Positions 1 through 6,832 are shown, counted from the first letter of the stretch. The stretch is DNA of 13,276 bases from Streptomyces katrae (GCF_000966975.1 NZ_JZWV01000591.1:1-13276); one strand, 5' to 3'. A program made the numbers and translations. The notes: generated from the letters alone by a model not told the origin.

Positions 1-49
1 GCCCTTTCTCCGTTTCCGCCTCAAGCTCCCCCGGCTACCGCTGGGAGGG

Positions 50-70
50 GCCCCAGGCGGGGCTTGATTT
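50..70 (+). terminator. Possible terminator for a gene left of the window
   Basis: A 5-bp GC stem (GCCCC at 50-54 with GGGGC at 59-63, loop AGGC) is followed on the + strand by TTGATTT. The T-rich tail points to rightward transcription ending here, from a gene outside the window and convergent with the cyclotransferase gene. It could also serve that gene from the other side. The stem is short, so this is weak. Confidence 0.3.
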
Positions 71-112
71 CGACGGGGCCGGCCGGAAGGAAGCTCGGGC
101 TCCGCCGCAGGG

Positions 113-550
113 TCAGCAGGGGCGCTTGCGGAGTTCCATCACGTAGTCGTGCGGGGCGCCCGCCGATTCCGCCGCGTCGGCGATCTCGCCGAGGTAGCGG
201 GCGGAGGGGAGGCCGCCCTCGTAGCCGTTCAGGACGTAGCACCAGGCGGCTTCCTCGCCGTCCAGGGTGTGGACCCGGATGCGCATGCGGCGGTAGATGT
301 CCAGGCCGACGCCCTCCCAGCGGTCCATGGAGTCCTCGTCCAGCGGCGCGATGTCGTACAGGGCGACGAAGACCTGCTGGCGGGGGGCTTCCACGATGGT
401 GGCGAGGGCGCCCTCCCAGCCCATCTGCTCGCCGCCGAAGGTCAGCCGCCAGTCGTTGATCCAGCCCGTGCCGCGCAGCGGCGAATGCGGAGCGCGGCGC
501 GTCATCAGCCGCGGGTCGAGGTTGCCGGCGTACGCGGCGTAGAGCGACAT
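113..550 (-). CDS. Gamma-glutamylcyclotransferase-like protein
   Basis: A 145-residue single-domain protein of the GGCT-like (AIG2/BtrG) fold. This family typically releases 5-oxoproline from gamma-glutamyl amines or peptides in the cytosol. The N-terminal motif YAAYAGNLDPRLM (residues 4-16) matches the family's Y-x-x-Y-G/A-S/G-N-L substrate loop. Residues 43-56 (MGWEGALATIVEAP) align with the W-x-G-x-A-T-I strand. Glu79 in RWEGVG corresponds to the catalytic glutamate (E98 of human GGCT). The stretch GYEGGLPSARYLGEI (109-123) is the C-terminal family signature. I chose the ATG at 550 because family similarity starts exactly there; the longer open frame upstream is unrelated in composition. 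No Shine-Dalgarno precedes it; a TACCCT -10-like box ends 7 nt upstream, suggesting a leaderless message. The physiological substrate cannot be told from sequence. Confidence 0.85.
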   Translation of the reverse strand: MSLYAAYAGNLDPRLMTRRAPHSPLRGTGWINDWRLTFGGEQMGWEGALATIVEAPRQQVFVALYDIAPLDEDSMDRWEGVGLDIYRRMRIRVHTLDGEEAAWCYVLNGYEGGLPSARYLGEIADAAESAGAPHDYVMELRKRPC

Positions 551-557
551 GAGGTCG

Positions 558-563
558 AGGGTA
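558..563 (-). promoter_or_regulatory. Candidate -10 box for a leaderless cyclotransferase mRNA
   Basis: On the minus strand TACCCT (TANNNT type) lies 7 nt before the ATG at 550, and no ribosome-binding site is present. This spacing places the transcription start at or next to the start codon. I see no convincing -35 box. Confidence 0.35.
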
Positions 564-654
564 CGGGAGGGGTGCCCCGGTACGCGTGCCCGGATGGCGC
601 ACGGATGACAGGACCGGGAGTGGGACATGTGAGCGGGACCGGGAGTGGAGCACC

Positions 655-684
655 TTGAAGCGTGCGGGACAATGGGCGTGGAAT
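655..684 (+). promoter_or_regulatory. Candidate promoter of the quinone dehydrogenase gene
   Basis: TTGAAG (655-660) and TGGAAT (679-684), 18 bp apart, resemble a housekeeping-sigma promoter with 4/6 matches each. It would give a leader of about 70 nt before the GTG at 759. Confidence 0.3.
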
Positions 685-712
685 GCATCCCCCGGGGAGA
701 CCCCCCGGATCG

Positions 713-736
713 CCGGCCGGGGCGGCAGCCGGCCGG
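713..736 (+). promoter_or_regulatory. Leader stem-loop before the ribosome-binding site
   Basis: Two copies of the self-complementary 8-mer CCGGCCGG (713-720 and 729-736) form an 8-bp stem with loop GGCGGCAG. It lies just upstream of the AGGCGGAG ribosome-binding site (746-753) of the gene at 759. It may affect translation or be compositional accident in GC-rich DNA. Confidence 0.3.
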
Positions 737-758
737 GCAGACGTGAGGCGGAGTTTTC

Positions 759-2198
759 GTGACCCGGATCGTGATCATCGGCGGCGGACCCGGCGGGTAT
801 GAGGCGGCCCTCGTGGGGGCCCAGCTCGGCGCGGAGGTGACCGTCGTCGACTGCGACGGTCTGGGCGGGGCGTCGGTGCTGACCGACTGCGTGCCCTCCA
901 AGACCCTCATCGCGACCGCCGAGGTCATGACCACCTTCGACTCCTCCTACGAGGAGCTCGGCATCGTCGTCGCCGACGACACCCCGCCCATCGAGCAGGC
1001 CGCGCGCGTCGTCGGCGTGGACCTCGGCAAGGTGAACCGGCGCGTGAAGCGCCTCGCGCTCGCCCAGTCGCACGACATCACCGCGTCCGTGACCCGGGCC
1101 GGTGCCCGCGTCATGCGCGGCCGCGGCAAGCTCGGCGGACCGCAGGGCATCGACGGCACCCGGGACGTCATCGTCACCGCGGCCGACGGCACGGAGACGA
1201 TCCTCACCGCCGACGCCGTCCTGATCGCCACCGGCGGCACCCCCCGCGAGATCCCGGACGCGATGCCCGACGGGGAGCGGATCCTGAACTGGACCCAGGT
1301 CTACGACCTGGAGGAGCTCCCCGAGGAGCTGATCGTGGTCGGCTCGGGTGTGACCGGTGCCGAGTTCGCCGGCGCGTACCAGGCGCTCGGCTCCCGCGTG
1401 ACGCTGGTTTCCTCGCGCGACCGCGTGCTCCCGGGTGAGGACCCGGACGCGGCCGCCGTCCTGGAGGACGTCTTCCGGCGCCGCGGCATGAACGTCATCG
1501 GCCGTTCGCGCGCCGAGTCCGCCAAGCGGGTCGGCGACCGGGTCGAGGTCACCCTCTCCGACGGCCGGGTCATCAGCGGCACGCACTGCCTGATGGCGGT
1601 CGGCGCGATCCCGAACACCAAGGACATGAACCTGGAGGAGTCCGGGGTCCGGCTGAAGGAGTCCGGGCACATCTGGACCGACAAGGTCTCGCGGACGTCC
1701 TCGCCGGGCGTGTACGCGGCCGGTGACGTGACGGGCGTCTTCGCGCTGGCGTCCGTGGCCGCCATGCAGGGGCGCATCGCGATGTACCACTTCCTCGGTG
1801 ACGCGGTGGCCCCGCTGAACCTGAAGACGGTCTCCTCGAACGTCTTCACCGACCCCGAGATCGCCACTGTCGGTTACACCCAGGCCGACGTGGACGCCGG
1901 GAAGATCGACGCCCGTGTCGTGAAGCTGCCCCTGCTGCGCAACCCGCGCGCCAAGATGCAGGGCATCCGGGACGGCTTCGTGAAGCTGTTCTGCCGCCCG
2001 GGCACCGGGATCGTGGTCGGCGGTGTGGTCGTCTCGCCGCGTGCGAGCGAACTGATCCACCCCATCTCGATCGCCGTCGACAACAACCTGACGGTCGAGC
2101 AGATCGCAAACGCGTTCACGGTGTACCCCTCGCTGTCGGGTTCGATCGCCGAGGTCGCCCGCCAGCTGCACACGCGCAAGACCGCCGGAGAGGCGTAG
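759..2198 (+). CDS. NAD(P)H-quinone dehydrogenase, flavoprotein disulfide reductase family (LpdA/Rv3303c type)
   Basis: A 479-residue two-dinucleotide-binding flavoprotein. The FAD fold begins at once (IVIIGGGPGGYEAA, residues 4-17), the NAD(P) Rossmann motif is VVGSGVTGAEFAG (193-205), the second FAD motif is VYAAGDVTG (318-326), and a dimerisation domain follows from about 355. In true lipoamide dehydrogenases the active site reads GGTCLNVGCIPSK; here it is GGASVLTDCVPSK (36-48), so only Cys44 remains and the partner is Ser39. The C-terminal catalytic His-Pro-Thr-x-x-Glu is Tyr456-Pro-Ser-x-x-Gly461. Loss of the disulfide and of the His/Glu pair is what has been described for Mycobacterium tuberculosis LpdA (Rv3303c), which oxidises NAD(P)H with quinone-like acceptors rather than lipoamide. 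The GTG start is supported by AGGCGGAG 5 nt upstream. The enzyme is probably cytosolic and stands alone, not beside 2-oxoacid dehydrogenase genes, which fits a non-lipoamide role. Confidence 0.92.
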   Translation: MTRIVIIGGGPGGYEAALVGAQLGAEVTVVDCDGLGGASVLTDCVPSKTLIATAEVMTTFDSSYEELGIVVADDTPPIEQAARVVGVDLGKVNRRVKRLALAQSHDITASVTRAGARVMRGRGKLGGPQGIDGTRDVIVTAADGTETILTADAVLIATGGTPREIPDAMPDGERILNWTQVYDLEELPEELIVVGSGVTGAEFAGAYQALGSRVTLVSSRDRVLPGEDPDAAAVLEDVFRRRGMNVIGRSRAESAKRVGDRVEVTLSDGRVISGTHCLMAVGAIPNTKDMNLEESGVRLKESGHIWTDKVSRTSSPGVYAAGDVTGVFALASVAAMQGRIAMYHFLGDAVAPLNLKTVSSNVFTDPEIATVGYTQADVDAGKIDARVVKLPLLRNPRAKMQGIRDGFVKLFCRPGTGIVVGGVVVSPRASELIHPISIAVDNNLTVEQIANAFTVYPSLSGSIAEVARQLHTRKTAGEA

Positions 2199-2210
2199 GT
2201 CCGGGCGCCG

Positions 2211-2263
2211 CCCGGCCAACCGCCCCTGCCCGTACCGGGGTTGGGGCGGGGTTCGGGGCCGGG
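2211..2263 (+). terminator. GC-rich nested hairpin after the quinone dehydrogenase gene
   Basis: Starting 13 nt after the stop codon, three nested arms pair: CCCGGCC (2211-2217) with GGCCGGG (2257-2263), CCGCCCC (2220-2226) with GGGGCGG (2243-2249), and CCCG (2229-2232) with CGGG (2236-2239). There is no T-run, which is common for actinobacterial terminators. Confidence 0.45.
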
Positions 2264-2278
2264 CGGTGGCGTCCGGGT

Positions 2279-2301
2279 GGACACGGGGTGTCCGTTCGGA
2301 C
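2279..2301. promoter_or_regulatory. Overlapping inverted repeats upstream of the DeoR-type gene
   Basis: GGACAC-GGG-GTGTCC (2279-2293) overlaps GTCCG-TT-CGGAC (2290-2301). Both are perfect dyads. They could be operator half-sites for the downstream regulator or part of the preceding terminator region. Confidence 0.3.
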
Positions 2302-2305
2302 GCGT

Positions 2306-2344
2306 ATACCACTTGTCGCCCCACCGTATGGACAACTTCGGTAT
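2306..2344. promoter_or_regulatory. Candidate operator dyad upstream of the DeoR-type promoter
   Basis: ATACC-ac-TTGTC (2306-2317) is mirrored by GACAA-cttc-GGTAT (2331-2344), an interrupted inverted repeat. It is AT-richer than its surroundings and ends 15 bp before the -35 box. DeoR regulators often repress their own genes; that this is the site is inference. Confidence 0.35.
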
Positions 2345-2358
2345 TCCGGCGCAAGGAG

Positions 2359-2388
2359 CTGAAACCAGACGGTCGTTGGGGTTACTGT
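2359..2388 (+). promoter_or_regulatory. Promoter of a leaderless DeoR-type gene
   Basis: CTGAAA (2359-2364) and TACTGT (2383-2388) are separated by 18 bp. Exactly 7 nt (CAGTTTC) separate the -10 from the GTG at 2396 and no ribosome-binding site is present, so transcription probably starts at the initiation codon. Confidence 0.5.
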
Positions 2389-2395
2389 CAGTTTC

Positions 2396-3361
2396 GTGTT
2401 CGCTGCTGAACGTCGCCAACTGATCCTCGAAATGGTGCGGGCCAACGGAGCGGTATCGCTCCGTGAGCTCGCCCGCGTCGTCCAGACCTCCGAAGTGACC
2501 GTACGGCGGGACGTGCGGGCACTGGAGGCCGAAGGACTCCTCGACCGCCGGCACGGCGGTGCGGTTTTGCCGGGCGGTTTCACGCGGGAGTCCGGCTTTC
2601 CGCAAAAGTCCCATCTCGCGACGGCGGAGAAGACCGCCATCGCCGACGTCGCGGCCGGTCTCGTCGAAGAAGGCGAGGCCGTCGTCGTCGGCGCGGGCAC
2701 CACGACCCAGGAGCTGGCCCGCCGGCTCGCCCGGGTGCCCGGCCTGACCGTCGTCACCAACTCACTGCTCGTCGCCCAGGCCCTGGCGCACGCCAACCGG
2801 GTGGAGGTGGTGATGACCGGCGGCACGCTGCGCGGGTCGAACTACGCCCTCGTGGGCAGCGGCGCCGAGCAGTCCCTGCAGGGGCTGCGGGTCTCGCGGG
2901 CCTTCCTGTCCGGCAGCGGTCTGACCGCCGAGCGCGGGCTGTCCACGTCCAACATGCTCTCCGCGAGCGTGGACCGGGCGCTGGTGCAGGCGGCGGCGGA
3001 GGTCGTGGTCCTCGCCGACCACACGAAGCTGGGCACCGACACCATGTTCCAGACGGTGCCGACGGACGTGATGACGCGGCTCGTGACGGACGAGCCCCCG
3101 CCGCACGACGACCGGGCCGCCACCGAGCTGCAGGCGCTGGCCGACCAGGGCGTCCAGATCACCGTGGCCGGCTCCGCACCGGCCTCCGGCGGGCACGGGG
3201 GCGCCGGGGAGGGCATGCCGGGGCGCAGGCCGCGGCGGGACGCTCCGCTGCCGGTACAACGGCGCGGTGGACCCACCACCCAGCTGCGGAGCGCGCCCGC
3301 GGGGCTGCTGGAGCAGCAGGCGGGGGAGCGGGCCCGCGTCGCCGACATGCGGCGCCGCTAG
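2396..3361 (+). CDS. DeoR/GlpR family transcriptional regulator
   Basis: A 321-residue DNA-binding regulator. Residues 5-57 form the DeoR winged helix: LRELARVVQTSEVTVRRDV (22-40) is the helix-turn-helix and EGLLDRRHGGAVL (46-58) the wing signature. Residues about 78-235 form the sugar-phosphate-sensing DeoRC domain, with GAGTTT (99-104) as the phosphate loop, a TNSLLVAQAL strand-helix (121-130), TGGTLR (141-146) and ADHTKLG (207-213). Members usually repress sugar or nucleoside catabolism and respond to a phosphorylated intermediate. A tail of about 60 residues (260-321), rich in Arg, Gly and Pro, exceeds the usual 250-260 residue length. No metabolic gene shares its strand nearby, so the target is unknown; the carboxylase genes are convergent. 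The GTG start is fixed by the beginning of the domain and by a -10 box 7 nt upstream, consistent with a leaderless transcript. Confidence 0.9.
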   Translation: MFAAERRQLILEMVRANGAVSLRELARVVQTSEVTVRRDVRALEAEGLLDRRHGGAVLPGGFTRESGFPQKSHLATAEKTAIADVAAGLVEEGEAVVVGAGTTTQELARRLARVPGLTVVTNSLLVAQALAHANRVEVVMTGGTLRGSNYALVGSGAEQSLQGLRVSRAFLSGSGLTAERGLSTSNMLSASVDRALVQAAAEVVVLADHTKLGTDTMFQTVPTDVMTRLVTDEPPPHDDRAATELQALADQGVQITVAGSAPASGGHGGAGEGMPGRRPRRDAPLPVQRRGGPTTQLRSAPAGLLEQQAGERARVADMRRR

Positions 3362-3380
3362 CCGCGCGTTCCCCCCGTCA

Positions 3381-3446
3381 CGCCACCGGCCGGTGTCCAC
3401 CGGGCCGTCCCCGCCAGGGCGGCCCGTCGGACACCGGCCGGAGGCG
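3381..3446 (+). terminator. Very strong terminator hairpin after the DeoR-type gene
   Basis: A 66-nt foldback starts 20 nt after the stop codon. CCGGCCGGTGTCC (3386-3398) pairs perfectly with GGACACCGGCCGG (3429-3441). An inner stem CGGGCCG (3401-3407)/CGGCCCG (3420-3426) and an outer CGCC/GGCG (3381-3384/3443-3446, across an A-A mismatch) extend it. No T-run. Confidence 0.65.
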
Positions 3447-3475
3447 TGAGCGGGCCCGCCGCAGACCGGAAGGCC

Positions 3476-3512
3476 GAAGGCCCCCGCCCGGTGAACCCGG
3501 ACGGGGGCCTTC
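3476..3512 (-). terminator. Terminator of accA2, probably bidirectional
   Basis: GAAGGCCCCCG (3476-3486) pairs perfectly with CGGGGGCCTTC (3502-3512), continued after one C-A mismatch by CCGG/CCGG around loop TGAAC. It lies 16 nt beyond the accA2 stop codon and would act in both directions between the two convergent genes. Confidence 0.65.
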
Positions 3513-3528
3513 GTGAGGTGCGGGGACG

Positions 3529-5292
3529 TCAGTCCTTGATCTCGCAGATGGTGGCGCCGGAGGTGAGGGACGCGCCGACCTCGGCCGTGAGGCCGACGAT
3601 GGTGCCGGAGCGGTGCGCGTTGAGCGGCTGCTCCATCTTCATGGCCTCCAGGACGACGATGAGGTCGCCCTCGTTGACCTGCTGGCCTTCCTCGACCGCG
3701 ACCTTGACGATCGTGCCCTGCATCGGGGAGGTGAGGGTGTCGCCGGAGGCGGCCGGGCCGGACTTCTTGGCGGCGCGGCGCTTGGGCTTGGCGCCGCCCG
3801 CGGCGGCCGTGCGGGCCAGGGTCATGCCCAGGGAGGAGGGGAGGGAGACCTCCAGGCGCTTGCCGCCGACCTCGACGACGACGGTCTCGCGGCCGGGCTC
3901 TTCCTCGCTGTCCTCGGCGGCCGGGGCCGTGAACGCCGGGATCTCGTTGACGAACTCGGTCTCGATCCAGCGGGTGTGGACCGTGAACGGGTTGCCGTCG
4001 GCCGGGGCGAAGGCGGGGTCGGCGACGACCGCGCGGTGGAAGGGGATGGCGGTGGCCATGCCCTCCACGTTGAACTCCGCCAGGGCGCGGGCGGCGCGCT
4101 GGAGGGCCTGCTCGCGGGTGGCGCCGGTGACGATCAGCTTGGCGAGGAGGGAGTCCCAGGCGGGGCCGATGACCGAGCCCGATTCCACGCCGGCGTCCAG
4201 GCGGACGCCGGGGCCGGTGGGGGCGTCGAACTTGGTGACGGTGCCGGGGGCGGGCAGGAAGTTGCGGCCCGGGTCCTCGCCGTTGATGCGGAACTCGAAG
4301 GAGTGGCCGCGCAGGGCGGGGTCGTCGTAGCCGAGTTCCTCGCCGTCGGCGATGCGGAACATCTCGCGGACCAGGTCGATGCCGGAGACCTCTTCGGTGA
4401 CCGGGTGTTCGACCTGGAGGCGGGTGTTGACCTCCAGGAAGGAGATGGTGCCGTCGGTGCCGACGAGGAACTCGACGGTGCCGGCGCCGACGTAGCCGGC
4501 TTCCTTGAGGATGGCCTTGGACGCGGCGTAGAGCTCGGCGTTCTGGGCCTCGGAGAGGAAGGGGGCCGGGGCTTCTTCGACGAGCTTTTGGTGGCGGCGC
4601 TGGAGCGAGCAGTCGCGGGTGGAGACGACGACCACGTTGCCGTGGGAGTCGGCCAGGCACTGGGTCTCGACGTGGCGGGGCTTGTCGAGGTAGCGCTCGA
4701 CGAAGCATTCGCCGCGGCCGAAGGCGGCGACGGCCTCGCGGACGGCGGACTCGTAGAGCTCGGGGACCTCTTCGAGGGTGCGGGCGACCTTCAGGCCGCG
4801 GCCGCCGCCGCCGAAGGCGGCCTTGATGGCGATGGGCAGCCCGTGCTGCTCGGCGAAGGCGACGACCTCGTCGGCGCCGGAGACCGGGTCGGGGGTGCCC
4901 GCGACGAGGGGGGCGCCGGCGCGCTGGGCGATGTGGCGGGCGGCGACCTTGTCGCCGAGGTCGCGGATGGCCTGCGGCGGCGGGCCGATCCAGGTCAGGC
5001 CGGCGTCGAGGACGGCCTGGGCGAAGTCGGCGTTCTCCGACAGGAAGCCGTATCCGGGGTGGATGGCGTCCGCACCCGAGTCGGCGGCGGCCTGGAGCAC
5101 CTTGCTGATGTCGAGGTAGCTGGTGGCCGGGGTGTCACCGCCCAACGCGAAAGCTTCGTCTGCCGCGCGGACGTGCAGAGCGTCCCGGTCCGGATCGGCG
5201 TAGACGGCTACGCTCGCGATCCCGGCGTCCCGGCAGGCCCGGGCAACGCGGACAGCGATTTCGCCACGGTTGGCGATGAGCACCTTGCGCAC
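3529..5292 (-). CDS. accA2: Acetyl/propionyl-CoA carboxylase alpha subunit (biotin carboxylase and biotin carrier)
   Basis: A 587-residue biotinylated subunit. It carboxylates biotin with ATP and bicarbonate and presents it to a carboxyltransferase beta subunit. Residues 1-115 are the biotin carboxylase N-domain ([14 protein letters not shown] at 3-16; [10 protein letters not shown] at 78-87). The ATP-grasp domain follows, with the glycine loop FGGGGRG (160-166), [17 protein letters not shown] (224-240) and [14 protein letters not shown] (287-300). The C-domain spans about 335-445. An Ala/Pro/Lys linker (495-518) leads to the carrier domain with EAMKM, whose Lys552 is the biotin attachment site. 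The GTG start at 5292 has an ideal AAGGAGG 8 nt upstream (5301-5307) and begins exactly at the family N-terminus. Size and architecture fit S. coelicolor AccA1/AccA2; the symbol rests on neighbourhood (pccB, pccE and birA nearby, same strand for the first two). It should pair with the PccB/PccE encoded at 6930-8756 and is a substrate of BirA. It is transcribed separately from pccBE. Confidence 0.94.
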   Translation of the reverse strand: MRKVLIANRGEIAVRVARACRDAGIASVAVYADPDRDALHVRAADEAFALGGDTPATSYLDISKVLQAAADSGADAIHPGYGFLSENADFAQAVLDAGLTWIGPPPQAIRDLGDKVAARHIAQRAGAPLVAGTPDPVSGADEVVAFAEQHGLPIAIKAAFGGGGRGLKVARTLEEVPELYESAVREAVAAFGRGECFVERYLDKPRHVETQCLADSHGNVVVVSTRDCSLQRRHQKLVEEAPAPFLSEAQNAELYAASKAILKEAGYVGAGTVEFLVGTDGTISFLEVNTRLQVEHPVTEEVSGIDLVREMFRIADGEELGYDDPALRGHSFEFRINGEDPGRNFLPAPGTVTKFDAPTGPGVRLDAGVESGSVIGPAWDSLLAKLIVTGATREQALQRAARALAEFNVEGMATAIPFHRAVVADPAFAPADGNPFTVHTRWIETEFVNEIPAFTAPAAEDSEEEPGRETVVVEVGGKRLEVSLPSSLGMTLARTAAAGGAKPKRRAAKKSGPAASGDTLTSPMQGTIVKVAVEEGQQVNEGDLIVVLEAMKMEQPLNAHRSGTIVGLTAEVGASLTSGATICEIKD

Positions 5293-5318
5293 GATGGCTC
5301 CCTCCTTGAAACAAGCTG

Positions 5319-5324
5319 AGTTTA
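5319..5324 (-). promoter_or_regulatory. Candidate -10 box of accA2
   Basis: On the minus strand TAAACT lies 26 nt before the GTG, upstream of the AAGGAGG ribosome-binding site. No clear -35 box is visible at 17-18 bp, so the assignment is tentative. Confidence 0.3.
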
Positions 5325-5511
5325 GGGACTGCCGACACGGCCTTACGACCCTTCCCCGGTGGTGAGCTTGCCCACACAGAGCGTGATGCGAGTGCCCCTT
5401 GAGTGTGAAAACCCTTGTGTCGGCCCAGGTCAGGGAGATCCCCGACTGCACAGTAACCCCGTGGCGCGTCGGAGGTCTCTGTTCGGCGGGTCAGCGGCCC
5501 CCGTCGATTCT

Positions 5512-5540
5512 TTGTGGAGTCCCTACGAACGGCCTAGGCA
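5512..5540 (+). promoter_or_regulatory. Candidate promoter for the membrane protein gene
   Basis: TTGTGG (5512-5517) and TAGGCA (5535-5540) are 17 bp apart, an acceptable streptomycete housekeeping-type arrangement although the -10 lacks the usual final T. It would give a leader of about 125 nt. Confidence 0.25.
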
Positions 5541-5608
5541 ATCTTTGCGTGAGAGCCGTCACGGCGCCCGTCGCACAAGGGAGCCGCCCCCGCCTCTTGT
5601 CCGCGGGT

Positions 5609-5622
5609 TTACTCGTTAGTAG
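5609..5622. promoter_or_regulatory. Candidate operator, TTACT-CGTT-AGTAG
   Basis: An inverted repeat with arms TACT (5610-5613) and AGTA (5618-5621) around CGTT lies about 50 bp before the membrane protein start. Short dyads of this size are typical TetR-family sites. No regulator is identified for it. Confidence 0.3.
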
Positions 5623-5670
5623 CCTCCCAGACATCGAACACGCTTGTGGCGTGGGAGGGATGGGGGCGTC

Positions 5671-6096
5671 GTGCTGCGCAGACTCGTGGCGGGGCTGGGC
5701 GCGCTCGCGCTCGTCGTGGAAGCCGCGGTGCTCGTGGTCGTCCATCTGGTCCTCGGCCGGACGACCGCGGACCAGTCGATGTCCATACAGGGCAGCGATC
5801 CGGACCTCATGTCCAAGGCGACCTACGGGCTGGGGGCGGCCATCGGGGCCTTCCTCCTGCTGACCGGGGTGCTCCTCGCCGTCGCCGCCGTGCGCGACCG
5901 GCCGCCCGGCCGTACCGCCCGGGTCGTCCTCGTCGCCGCCGCCGTCACCCACGGGGTGCTCGGCGCCCTCGCCGCCGCCCTCGTCGGCTGGGGCGCCTTC
6001 GCGGCGACGATGGCGGTCCTCTGCCTGATCGCGGGGACCCTGACCCTCTACGCCGACGGGGTGCCCGAGCGGCGGCTCAGACCCACAACTCCGTGA
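5671..6096 (+). CDS. Small integral membrane protein of unknown function
   Basis: About 141 residues with four predicted transmembrane helices: roughly 5-28, 52-74, 83-105 and 108-128. A short hydrophilic stretch (29-50, including [12 protein letters not shown]) separates helices 1 and 2 and an Arg/Pro loop (RDRPPGR, 75-81) helices 2 and 3. The C-terminus is basic. I recognise no catalytic or transport motif. I chose the GTG at 5671 because it starts [10 protein letters not shown], a positively charged residue pair followed directly by the first helix, and a GGGAGGGA/GGGGG stretch precedes it; an in-frame TTG at 5644 would add nine residues. The gene overlaps the 3' end of maf by 20 bp in convergent orientation. 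Codon composition matches its neighbours, so it is probably a native but uncharacterised gene. Confidence 0.75.
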   Translation: MLRRLVAGLGALALVVEAAVLVVVHLVLGRTTADQSMSIQGSDPDLMSKATYGLGAAIGAFLLLTGVLLAVAAVRDRPPGRTARVVLVAAAVTHGVLGALAAALVGWGAFAATMAVLCLIAGTLTLYADGVPERRLRPTTP

Positions 6097-6685
6097 TGGA
6101 CACGCCCAGTTCGCCCAGCAGGGCGCGCAGCAGCGGCATCGACAGGCCGATGACGTTGCCCGGGTCCCCGTCGATGCCGTCGATGAACGCCGACGACAGC
6201 CCGTCCAGGGTGAACGCCCCGGCCACGTGCAGCGGCTCGCCGCTCTCCACGTACGCCGCCACCTCCGCGTCCGTCGGCTCGCCGAAGCGGACCGTCGTCG
6301 AGGCCGTCGCCGAGACCTGGCGCCCCGTCACCGTGTCGATCACGCAGTGCCCCGTACGCAGGACGCCGGCCCGCCCCCGCATCGACTTCCAGCGGGCCGT
6401 GGCCTCCGCCGCGTCCGCCGGCTTGCCCAGCGCCTCGCCGTCCAGCTCCAGCACCGAGTCGCAGCCGATCACCAGCGCGCCGGCGGCCTCCGGGAGCTCC
6501 GCCACCACGCCCGCCTTGGCCTCGGCCAGGGCCAGCGCCAGCCCGGCGGGCTCGTCGTGGTCCAGCGTGTCCTCGTCGAAGCCGCTGACGATCACGTGCG
6601 GGGCCAGGCCGGCCTGCCGCAGCAGGTTCAGCCGGGCGGGGGAGGCGGAGGCGAGGACGAGCGTGCGTACGGTCATGGGGGCCAT
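6077..6685 (-). CDS. maf: Maf family nucleoside triphosphate pyrophosphatase
   Basis: A 202-residue cytosolic Maf/HAM1-like enzyme, which hydrolyses non-canonical or pyrimidine nucleotides to monophosphates and pyrophosphate and has been tied to septum control in Bacillus. The family signature [16 protein letters not shown] (residues 11-26) is near the N-terminus. [16 protein letters not shown] (74-89) carries Asp76, the usual catalytic acid position, and Lys88. RTGHCV (110-115), GAFTLDG (156-162) and [16 protein letters not shown] (171-186) are the remaining conserved blocks. Specificity (dTTP/UTP type versus 7-methyl-GTP type) cannot be fixed. The ATG at 6685 is preceded by AGGG about 10 nt upstream; the ATG at 6676 is an alternative. 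The gene starts 12 nt after the stop of the small membrane protein gene, so the two are probably co-transcribed. Its 3' end overlaps the convergent membrane protein gene by 20 bp. Confidence 0.9.
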   Translation of the reverse strand: MAPMTVRTLVLASASPARLNLLRQAGLAPHVIVSGFDEDTLDHDEPAGLALALAEAKAGVVAELPEAAGALVIGCDSVLELDGEALGKPADAAEATARWKSMRGRAGVLRTGHCVIDTVTGRQVSATASTTVRFGEPTDAEVAAYVESGEPLHVAGAFTLDGLSSAFIDGIDGDPGNVIGLSMPLLRALLGELGVSITELWV

Positions 6686-6697
6686 CGTAGGGCGGCC

Positions 6698-6832
6698 CTA
6701 GAACGGGGCCACACCGAGGACGTAGATGCCCACCAGCGTCGCCAGCAGCAGCACCACCAGCATCCGCCGCAGCATCGCCTGGGCGTCGCGCATGTCCTTC
6801 GGCGGCTCGTCCTTCGGGTCTGACCAGAGCAT
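6698..6832 (-). CDS. 44-residue single-pass membrane protein
   Basis: A very small gene: MLWSDPKDEPPKDMRD, then QAMLRR, then one hydrophobic helix (about residues 24-40, MLVVLLLATLVGIYVLG) and the short end VAPF. The acidic/proline-rich N-terminal half is probably cytoplasmic because the Arg pair (22-23) lies just before the helix. The ATG at 6832 has the ribosome-binding site GGAAAGGA (6840-6847) 7 nt upstream, which strongly supports translation. It ends 12 nt before maf in the same direction. Tiny membrane proteins of this general kind in Streptomyces have been given names such as MmpA/MmpB ('morphogenic membrane protein') in public annotation; I cannot confirm that this is one, so no symbol is given. 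Function is unknown. Confidence 0.75.
   Translation of the reverse strand: MLWSDPKDEPPKDMRDAQAMLRRMLVVLLLATLVGIYVLGVAPF

Larger units (their letters stand above)
5293..5670. other. 378-bp divergent intergenic region (accA2 / membrane protein)
   Basis: No convincing gene lies between these divergent start codons. Open frames that cross it have poor composition and are continuations of shadows. It contains the accA2 -10 candidate, a + strand promoter candidate at 5512-5540 and a TetR-like dyad at 5609-5622. The length is large for a streptomycete divergent region and leaves room for regulator sites or a small RNA, neither of which I can show. Confidence 0.5.

Noticed and set aside
21..2354. 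777-codon minus-strand open frame opposite the quinone dehydrogenase gene
   Set aside because: Its translation is dominated by Arg, Gly, Asp and His without any domain and it lies antisense to a gene with full family motifs; long antisense frames are expected in high-GC DNA.
3613..5319. 568-codon plus-strand frame opposite accA2
   Set aside because: Composed almost only of Gly, Ala, Asp, Val and Leu, the mirror of accA2 codons; no motif.
5399..5670. Possible small plus-strand gene in the divergent region upstream of the membrane protein
   Set aside because: The TTG-started frame has mixed, Cys- and Arg-rich composition and becomes a frame-shifted shadow of the membrane protein gene; no ribosome-binding site.
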